Assembly: GCA_964539925.1 (NCBI GenBank)
Contig: CAZILB010000118.1
Location: 1 to 11,990 of the forward strand
Source of the DNA: DP-20 sp964539925
Lineage (GTDB): Bacteria > Desulfobacterota > Binatia > UBA9968
Length of the DNA: 11,990 nucleotides
Direction: 5' to 3'
Shown here one piece after another: positions 6,727 to 11,990 of this stretch. A program made the position numbers and the translations under genes. The first letter of the stretch is position 1. Each line of letters starts with the position of its first letter. Below the pieces are notes generated by a model. That model saw only the letters and a program-made list of their open reading frames with translations. It did no database searches and was not told where the DNA came from.

Positions 6727-7429
6727 CGAATTTGTAGCCGACCCCGCGAAGGGTCAGGATCCACTTGGGTCTGCTGTCATCCTTTTCGATGGCCTTGCGC
6801 AATCGCCGAATATGCACGTCCACGGTGCGCGGTGTGACGAAGGTTTCCCCGCCCCAGACGCGATCGAGGAGCTGGTGGCGGCTCAACACTCTGTTGGGAT
6901 TCTGAACCAAAAAACGCAGAAGCTCAAATTCTTTGAGGGTGAGCTTGACCGGCTTGCCGCGGACGAAAACTTCGTAGGTGGCAAAGTCGATTTTTAGACC
7001 GCCTTTGTCGTAGGCCGGCGGCGCTTCTCCGCCGGCGTGACCATCGGCGCGGCGCAGGATGGCGCGCACCCGGGCCACCAGCTCTCTTGGGCTAAAAGGT
7101 TTGGACAAGTAGTCGTCAGCGCCTATTTCCAAACCGACGACGCGATCGGCCTCGCCGGCTTTGGCCGTGAGCATCAAGATCGGCAGCTTGGCGGTGTCCG
7201 GCCGCTGCCGCAGCATTTTGCACACTTCGATGCCCGACAGTCCCGGCAGCATTAAATCGAGGACCACCAGGTGCGGTTTGTCCCGTTGAATGATTCTGAG
7301 CGCTTGCTCGCCGTCTTCCGCTTCGATCACCTTGAAGCGCTCCTGTGCCAGATTGTAGTGCACCAGCTTGCGGATATCGGGCTCGTCCTCGACCACGAGA
7401 ATCTTCTGTCCGCCTGAAAGCATCGGCAT
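6704..7429 (-). CDS. phoB: Phosphate-regulon response regulator PhoB
   Basis: This OmpR/PhoB-type transcription factor binds Pho boxes when phosphorylated by PhoR. The receiver domain (about 9-123) has the acidic pocket E14/D15, phospho-acceptor D58 in VVLDLMLPG, the switch Thr 88 (LMLTAK) and Lys 110 (SKPFSPRELVARV). A flexible linker (about 127-142) leads to the winged-helix DNA-binding domain, with LTLKEFELLRFLVQNPNRV, the recognition helix region TPRTVDVHIRRLRKAI and the wing ILTLRGVGYKF. The length of 241 aa is slightly above the usual 229-235, owing to a longer N-terminus and linker. The ATG directly follows the phoU stop (TAAATG), with no separate Shine-Dalgarno; the second Met, two codons on, is also possible. 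The coupling suggests phoU, phoB and phoR are made in step. Confidence 0.95.
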   Translation of the reverse strand: MPMLSGGQKILVVEDEPDIRKLVHYNLAQERFKVIEAEDGEQALRIIQRDKPHLVVLDLMLPGLSGIEVCKMLRQRPDTAKLPILMLTAKAGEADRVVGLEIGADDYLSKPFSPRELVARVRAILRRADGHAGGEAPPAYDKGGLKIDFATYEVFVRGKPVKLTLKEFELLRFLVQNPNRVLSRHQLLDRVWGGETFVTPRTVDVHIRRLRKAIEKDDSRPKWILTLRGVGYKFDEKALEQ

Positions 7430-8116
7430 TTAAACCGAGGGGGGGAGTTCTTTCACGTGGCGGATGCTTTTGCCCTTGACCATGAAAATCACCATTTCGG
7501 CGATGTTCGTCGCATGGTCAGCGATCCGTTCGAGATATTTGGAGATGGAGCTGATTTTCGTAGCACGGCTGATGGTCTGGGCATTCTCCAACATGAAGGT
7601 CAGTGTCTCCCGAAATATTTGTGCGTTGAGCTGGTCCACTTCGTCATCGTCTTTGCAGACCTTGAGAGCGAGATCCGTGTCCTCGCGCACGAAAGCATCC
7701 AAACTCTCGCGAATCATCCGTTGGGAAATCCGCGCCATTCGGGGAATATCGATGTAAGGCTTTAGCTGCGGCTCTTGGTTGAGCTCAATAGCGCGTTCGC
7801 AGAGGTTTACCGCCATGTCGCCGATGCGCTCGAGGTCGGTGGTGATTTTGAGTCCGGTGGTAATGAAGCGCAGGTCTTTTCCCGCCGGCTGGTGCAGCGC
7901 CAACAATCGGATACACAGGTCGTCGATATCGACGTCCAGCCGGTTCACTTCATGGTCGCGTTCGATGATGACATTGGCCAGCTCGGAATCGCGGTCAACC
8001 AAAGATTTCACCGCCTTTTGAATCTGATCCTCCACCAGGCCGCCCATGTAAAGAATCTCCTCGCGCAGCTTTTTGAGCCCTTCTTCGTATTTTTTGTCGG
8101 TATGTTCCGTCGGCAT
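7430..8116 (-). CDS. phoU: Phosphate signalling protein PhoU
   Basis: PhoU is a cytoplasmic six-helix protein made of two similar three-helix bundles. It links the Pst transporter to PhoR and keeps the kinase quiet when phosphate is plentiful. Both repeats keep the metal-binding signature: LERIGDMAVN (Glu 96, Asp 100, Asn 104) and LERIADHATN (Glu 196, Asp 200, Asn 204). The length (228 aa) is near the family norm of about 215-240. The ATG is preceded by tggaggctcccc, a good ribosome binding site; only 15 nt separate it from the pstB stop. The position between pstB and phoB fits its role as go-between. It is clearly of the true PhoU type, distinct from the DUF47 relative whose remnant lies downstream of phoR. 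Confidence 0.96.
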   Translation of the reverse strand: MPTEHTDKKYEEGLKKLREEILYMGGLVEDQIQKAVKSLVDRDSELANVIIERDHEVNRLDVDIDDLCIRLLALHQPAGKDLRFITTGLKITTDLERIGDMAVNLCERAIELNQEPQLKPYIDIPRMARISQRMIRESLDAFVREDTDLALKVCKDDDEVDQLNAQIFRETLTFMLENAQTISRATKISSISKYLERIADHATNIAEMVIFMVKGKSIRHVKELPPSV

Positions 8117-8131
8117 GGGGAGCCTCCAGTT

Positions 8132-8980
8132 CTAACCAAAACGCCCGGTGATATAGTCTTCAGTCTGACGTTTTTCCGGCGCGGTGAAGAGTTTTGCGGT
8201 ATCGCCGAATTCGATCAGCTCTCCGAGGTAGAAAAACGCGGTGTAGTCGGAAACTCGCGCAGCTTGCTGCATATTGTGGGTCACGATCACGATGGTATAG
8301 GTGTCTTTCAGCTCGTGAATCAGCTCTTCGATTTTTGCCGTCGAGATGGGATCCAAAGCCGAGCACGGCTCGTCCATCAGCAGCACTTCCGGTTCCACCG
8401 CAAGCGCTCGTGCGATGCATAACCGTTGCTGCTGCCCGCCGGACAGATCCGCAGCGCTCTTGTGCAGGCTGTCCTTTACCTCCTCCCAAAGAGCGGCGCG
8501 GCGCAGGGTCTTCTCGACCACCTCGTCAAGTTGGCGTCGGTTGTTGAGGCCGACAATACGAAGCCCGTAGACGACGTTCTCGTAGATGCTCTTGGGAAAA
8601 GGATTCCACTTCTGAAAGATCATGCCGACCCGACGGCGCAGCAGTATCACGTCGGTGGCGGGGTCGTAGATATTCTGGCCGTCGAATCTTATTTGGCCCG
8701 TGACCCGAGTATTCAAGATCAGATCGTTCATGCGATTCAGGCAGCGCAGCAGCGTCGTCTTGCCGCATCCGGAGGGACCGATAAATGCCGTAGCCTTCTT
8801 ATCGACGATTTCGATATTAATCGAGTTAAGGGCGCGTTTCGCGCCATAGTAAAAATCCACGTTGTCAACCTGGATAATCGAAGTGCTCGGCGCGGTGTTC
8901 ATCGGCGTGGACGCGTCCTTTTCGGCTCGAGCCAAGGGTGCGGCAATCTTGGGCGCCTCTGTCCTTTCCGGAAGACTCAT
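8132..8980 (-). CDS. pstB: Phosphate ABC transporter ATP-binding protein PstB
   Basis: This is the ATPase that drives phosphate import through PstC/PstA. I choose the ATG at 8980 because ggaggtaga directly precedes it; an in-frame ATG at 9007 has no such site and would add 9 residues. Motifs (numbered from 8980): Walker A GPSGCGKT (68-75), Q-loop Gln 123 in FQKWNPFPKS, ABC signature LSGGQQQ (179-185), Walker B VLLMDEP (199-205) with catalytic Glu 204, D-loop SALD, and switch His 235 in VTHN. At 282 aa it is about 25 longer than E. coli PstB (257). The extra is a polar, Ala/Pro-rich N-terminal tail of about 35 residues before the usual IQVDNVDFYYG start. The Q-loop has Trp where Pro is usual. 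It follows pstA by 39 nt and precedes phoU. Confidence 0.95.
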   Translation of the reverse strand: MSLPERTEAPKIAAPLARAEKDASTPMNTAPSTSIIQVDNVDFYYGAKRALNSINIEIVDKKATAFIGPSGCGKTTLLRCLNRMNDLILNTRVTGQIRFDGQNIYDPATDVILLRRRVGMIFQKWNPFPKSIYENVVYGLRIVGLNNRRQLDEVVEKTLRRAALWEEVKDSLHKSAADLSGGQQQRLCIARALAVEPEVLLMDEPCSALDPISTAKIEELIHELKDTYTIVIVTHNMQQAARVSDYTAFFYLGELIEFGDTAKLFTAPEKRQTEDYITGRFG

Positions 8981-9019
8981 TCTACCTCCATTCGGTTCGG
9001 TTTTCATAGGGGTCGTCCG

Positions 9020-9931
9020 TTACCATCGGATACGCTTGCGGAAACGATAACGGAAGTAAATCGCAACGGCGTTCATGCACAGCGTCATGACCATCAACAC
9101 CATGCCCGTAGCGGCCGCATTGAGATGAAATTCCGCCTGAGGGCGAGAGACCCAGTTGAACATTTGTATGGGCATGACCGTGAACGGCGACATCAGCCAA
9201 TGAAATGAAATGAAGGGAAACTCCGCCGTGATCGGCGAGTCCGGCAAAAACGCGATAAAGGTCAACGCTCCGATGGTGATCAGCGGCGCAGTTTCACCAA
9301 TTGCTCTCGACAGGGCGATGATCACCCCGGTCAAAATGCCGCCGGTGGAATAGGGCAGGACATGGTCCCTGACGGTGCGCCATTTTGTCGCGCCGAGCGC
9401 ATAGGCCGCTTCGCGTATGCTATTCGGAATCGCCCGGATCGATTCACGGGTAGCGACAATGACGATCGGCAGAATCAACAACGCCAGCGTCAGGCCGGCG
9501 GTCAGAATGCTTTGCCCCAAATCAAGGATATAGACGAACAGCCCGAGGGCCATGAGACCGTAGATGATCGATGGCACGCCGGCTAAATTGGCGATATTGA
9601 TTTCTATAATCGCAGTGAACCAGTTTTTCTGCGCATACTCTTCCAAATAGACCCCGGCTGCGACTCCCAAAGGGACGGCGGTGGCGGCGGTCACCAGCAT
9701 GACCAATGTGGTTCCCACCCACGCGGTCAAAATCCCGGCTTGCGAGGCGAATCGCGAGGGATATGAAGTAAAGAAGCTGTAAGATATCCGGCCGGCGCCA
9801 TCCAGGGCGAGATCGATCAGCAGGGCTCCGAGCGTGACCATGCCGACGAAAGTCGCCAGCAAACCGACCAGGGCGAACAGAGCGTCGTTGCGCTTGCGCC
9901 GCGCAGTATTTTTTTCCAAATCTGCGATCAT
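9020..9931 (-). CDS. pstA: Phosphate ABC transporter permease PstA
   Basis: PstA is one of the two membrane subunits that form the phosphate channel with PstC. The 303 aa carry a charged cytoplasmic N-terminus (about 1-16) and then about six hydrophobic helices, beginning with LFALVGLLATFVGMVTLG. The MetI-type permease core carries the EAA loop that docks on PstB (IREAAYALGATKWRTVRDHVL, 172-192 in part) and the family segment LSRAIGETAPLI (208-219). The length matches E. coli PstA (296). The ATG overlaps the pstC stop in an ATGA arrangement (9931-9928), so translation is likely coupled and the two permeases would be made in equal amounts. Confidence 0.96.
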   Translation of the reverse strand: MIADLEKNTARRKRNDALFALVGLLATFVGMVTLGALLIDLALDGAGRISYSFFTSYPSRFASQAGILTAWVGTTLVMLVTAATAVPLGVAAGVYLEEYAQKNWFTAIIEINIANLAGVPSIIYGLMALGLFVYILDLGQSILTAGLTLALLILPIVIVATRESIRAIPNSIREAAYALGATKWRTVRDHVLPYSTGGILTGVIIALSRAIGETAPLITIGALTFIAFLPDSPITAEFPFISFHWLMSPFTVMPIQMFNWVSRPQAEFHLNAAATGMVLMVMTLCMNAVAIYFRYRFRKRIRW

Positions 9932-10890
9932 TCGTAGATCTCCCTGAATTTTTTGCGGAGAAAATAGCCCCCGATGTTGAACGCCAGCGTCATCAACATG
10001 AGCATTAGCCCCGCGGCGAAGATGCTTTGATAGGCGATGCTGCCGTGAGGGAGGTCGCCCAGGCTGACCTGGACGATGTAGGTCGTGATCGTGGCCGCGC
10101 CCTCCATGGGATTTAAAGTCAGGTTCGGCTGTTGTCCGGCGGCGATGGCGACGATCATGGTTTCTCCGACGGCGCGGGAGAAACCCAGAACATAGGCCGA
10201 CGCGATTCCGGAGAAGGCCGATGGCACCAGAACTCTAAGCGCGGTCTGGAGACGGGTCGCGCCCATGGCATAGGAGCCTTCGCGAATGGTCGCGGGCACG
10301 GCTTTGATCGCGTCTTCGCTGAGCGAGCTGATATAGGGGATGATCATGATGCCGATAATCATGCCGGCGCTGAGCATGTTGAAACCCGGCAGCCCCGGCA
10401 GCACTTTTTGTAATAACGGCGTGAGAAAAAGCAGGGCGAAATAACCAAAAACCACGGTGGGCACGGCGCTCAACAACTCCAGGATGGGCTTGAGAATTTC
10501 CCGCACCCGGTTGCTGGCGTATTCGCTTAAATAGATCGCGATGACGGTGCCGAGGGGCAAGGCAACGAGCAGAGCGATGACCGAGGTGACCAACGTGCCG
10601 GTGACCAGCGGTAAGATGCCGTAACGGGGATTGGCAAAGAGAACCGTCCATTGCGTGTCCGTTAAAAACTCGAAGATCGAAACATGTTCGAAGAACTGCT
10701 TCGATTCGTAGACCAGGATTCCGACGATGCCCAGGGTTATCGCTATGGACGACAGCGCCGCCAGGAACAAAACAAACTCGATGATCCGTTCCCTGGTTCG
10801 CTGGAGGCTCATTCCGGCAAACCTGCTTTGGCGAGACAAGTCTCTGGCGCTCGGGTAGGTCGCTTCAGTTTCGGCGATATTCTTGCCCAT
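9928..10890 (-). CDS. pstC: Phosphate ABC transporter permease PstC
   Basis: PstC is the second channel subunit of the Pst importer. I prefer the ATG at 10890: the purine stretch ggcggaaa lies at a workable distance upstream. A GTG at 10899 in the same frame would add 3 residues but sits too close to that stretch. The cytoplasmic N-terminus (about 35 residues) is polar. About six membrane helices follow, the first being FVLFLAALSSIAITLGIVGILVY. The PstC-specific soluble stretch is ESKQFFEHVSIFEFLTDTQW, and the EAA loop is REGSYAMGATRLQTALRVLV (about 203-222). The conserved SRAVGETMIV follows near 238. About 320 aa, equal to E. coli PstC (319). A strong hairpin lies in the gap between pstS and this gene. 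Confidence 0.95.
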   Translation of the reverse strand: MGKNIAETEATYPSARDLSRQSRFAGMSLQRTRERIIEFVLFLAALSSIAITLGIVGILVYESKQFFEHVSIFEFLTDTQWTVLFANPRYGILPLVTGTLVTSVIALLVALPLGTVIAIYLSEYASNRVREILKPILELLSAVPTVVFGYFALLFLTPLLQKVLPGLPGFNMLSAGMIIGIMIIPYISSLSEDAIKAVPATIREGSYAMGATRLQTALRVLVPSAFSGIASAYVLGFSRAVGETMIVAIAAGQQPNLTLNPMEGAATITTYIVQVSLGDLPHGSIAYQSIFAAGLMLMLMTLAFNIGGYFLRKKFREIYE

Positions 10891-10912
10891 GTATTTCACT
10901 TTCCGCCCGATA

Positions 10913-10940
10913 GGGAGGGGCGCTGACGAGCACCCCTCCC
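10913..10940 (-). promoter_or_regulatory. Strong stem-loop in the pstS-pstC intergenic mRNA
   Basis: Arms 10913-10923 and 10930-10940 pair over 11 bp with a single G-U around a 6-nt loop. On the coding strand this reads ggaggggtgc, tcgtca, gcgcccctcc plus one outer pair. The hairpin begins about 30 nt after the pstS stop and ends just before the pstC ribosome binding region. No T-run follows, so it is not a classic intrinsic terminator. The likely role, by analogy with other binding-protein transporter operons, is to protect the 3' end of processed pstS mRNA or partly attenuate read-through, giving more PstS than permease. The role is inference; the hairpin is directly visible. Confidence 0.6.
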
Positions 10941-10969
10941 CACGCAGCCGTTCGATCCCCTTTGAAAGT

Positions 10970-11959
10970 CTATAATTTGGGCTCTTTCTTCATAAGATCG
11001 TCGATGGTCACACCGACATCCGCATGTCCGGCGAATGCGGTTCCCAGTTTGCCGGTTTTCAAACGGCTCACGCCGAGGGCGTAAAGTTTTTCCGGGAGCG
11101 GAACGTATTTGATTTCCTTGACAAGCGTGGGAGCATGCTTGAGATAGAATTCCGCAAACTCGCGCACTTCCGGCTTTTCCAACGACTTTCTGCTTACATA
11201 GATGTAGATGGGACGGGAAAGAGGCTGATAAGTGCCGCCGAGGACGGTCTTCTCCGACGGAGCGACGCCACCTTTGCCGTTATCGACCGCCACCGCCTTG
11301 AGTCTCTTGGTGTTTTCTGCGTAGTAGGCGTAGCCGAAAAAGCCCAAAGCGTTAACGTCGTTGGCGACACCCTGAACCAGCACGTTATCGTCCTCGCTGG
11401 CCGTGAAGTCGCCGCGGCTGGATTTGGCCTTGCCCATAATCGCCTCGGTGAAATAATCAAAAGTTCCCGAGTCCGCGCCTGCACCGAAAAGTTTCAACGG
11501 CGCCCTGGGCCATTTGGCGTTGATTTGGTTCCAGTTGGTGACCTTACCTTGGGCGGAAGGTTCCCACATTTTTTTAAGCTCGGCCACGGTCATTGTCGCA
11601 GCCCAGTTGTTTTTTGGGTTGATGACCACGGTGAGAGCATCGAAGGCGACCGGCAGTTCAATGTACTCGATTCCGGCTTTCTTACAGTCTTCCATTTCCA
11701 GCTTTAGAATGGGCCGGGATGCATCTTGGATGTCGGTCTCTCCACGGCAGAATTTTTTGAAGCCGCCGCCGGTGCCCGAGATGCCAACGGTGACCCTGGT
11801 TTTGCTTTTCTTCGCCTTTTGGAACTCTTCGGCGACCGCTTCCGTGACCGGGAAGACGGTGCTCGAGCCGTCGATGCGCACGATTTGGGCTGTGGCCAAG
11901 TTCGGAACGATCCCCATAATCGCTATGACGGATAGGACCAACAGTGATTTCTTCATCAT
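10970..11959 (-). CDS. pstS: Periplasmic phosphate-binding protein PstS
   Basis: PstS is the high-affinity phosphate receptor that delivers substrate to PstC/PstA. The N-terminus is a typical Sec signal peptide: basic MMKK, a hydrophobic core (LLVLSVIAIMGIV), then the cleavage motif ATA after residue 24, giving mature QIVRIDGSS. There is no lipobox Cys, so the mature protein should be soluble in the periplasm of a two-membrane cell. Phosphate-contact motifs are GSSTVFP (31-37), GISGTGGGF (59-67) and GADSGTFDYF (161-170). The length is 329 aa (E. coli 346). The start is supported by aaaggagag a few nt upstream; a second Met immediately follows. It is the first gene of the unit. Only 31 nt upstream are in the window, so any Pho box lies outside. 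Confidence 0.96.
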   Translation of the reverse strand: MMKKSLLVLSVIAIMGIVPNLATAQIVRIDGSSTVFPVTEAVAEEFQKAKKSKTRVTVGISGTGGGFKKFCRGETDIQDASRPILKLEMEDCKKAGIEYIELPVAFDALTVVINPKNNWAATMTVAELKKMWEPSAQGKVTNWNQINAKWPRAPLKLFGAGADSGTFDYFTEAIMGKAKSSRGDFTASEDDNVLVQGVANDVNALGFFGYAYYAENTKRLKAVAVDNGKGGVAPSEKTVLGGTYQPLSRPIYIYVSRKSLEKPEVREFAEFYLKHAPTLVKEIKYVPLPEKLYALGVSRLKTGKLGTAFAGHADVGVTIDDLMKKEPKL

Positions 11960-11990
11960 TTCTCTCCTTTTTTAAGAGTTTAAGGCCTGA

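Noticed and set aside
8426..9208. Plus-strand ORF (260 aa) opposite pstB and the end of pstA
   Set aside because: It is antisense to intact pstB and pstA with no family features of its own.
11960..11990. Repeated cttaaa (two copies, 8-nt period) upstream of pstS as a Pho box
   Set aside because: Pho boxes are 7-nt repeats with an 11-nt period upstream of -10. This lies next to the ribosome binding site, and the real promoter region is outside the window.

Overview
The window is a stretch of bacterial chromosome, GC-rich by eye, with two dense blocks of housekeeping genes that converge. On the plus strand (1-4370) lie two serine tRNAs, the small SRP RNA, and dnaX-ybaB-recR. On the minus strand (11959-4876) lies a complete phosphate-scarcity locus, read from the right edge inwards: pstS-pstC-pstA-pstB-phoU-phoB-phoR. 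The order tRNA-Ser / SRP RNA / dnaX / ybaB / recR and the linked pst-pho cluster recall deltaproteobacteria-like lineages (Desulfobacterota, NC10, Rokubacteria, Binatota and relatives). This is an impression from gene order and protein style, not a placement; there is no rRNA or marker that fixes the taxon.

Region 1 (1-1313): tRNA-Ser(CGA) at the left edge and tRNA-Ser(GGA) about 1.1 kb later. Between them is a gene-poor spacer with two small minus-strand ORFs: one encodes a possible single-pass membrane protein, the other has an unusually good ribosome binding site. Neither is recognised.

Region 2 (1398-4370): small 4.5S-type SRP RNA, then the replication/repair group dnaX (clamp-loader tau), ybaB/ebfC (nucleoid-associated protein) and recR (recombination mediator).

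Region 3 (4371-4875): the convergent gap between recR and phoR. It is not empty. On the minus strand it carries the first ~38 codons of a DUF47 (PhoU-like, Pit accessory) gene, running directly into the last ~45 codons of a Pit-family phosphate permease in a different reading frame. This looks like a deletion scar of a DUF47-pit operon that once sat downstream of phoR, and it is the most interesting observation here.

Region 4 (4876-11959): PstS binds phosphate in the periplasm, PstC and PstA form the membrane channel, and PstB is the ATPase. PhoU couples transporter state to signalling, and PhoR (sensor kinase) and PhoB (response regulator) form the two-component system. Genes are tightly packed (4-nt pstC/pstA overlap, abutting phoU/phoB, 23-nt phoB/phoR overlap), so this looks like one transcription unit whose promoter lies beyond the right edge. 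A strong hairpin after pstS may let the binding protein be made in excess. I found no unknown defence system, mobile element or CRISPR array.
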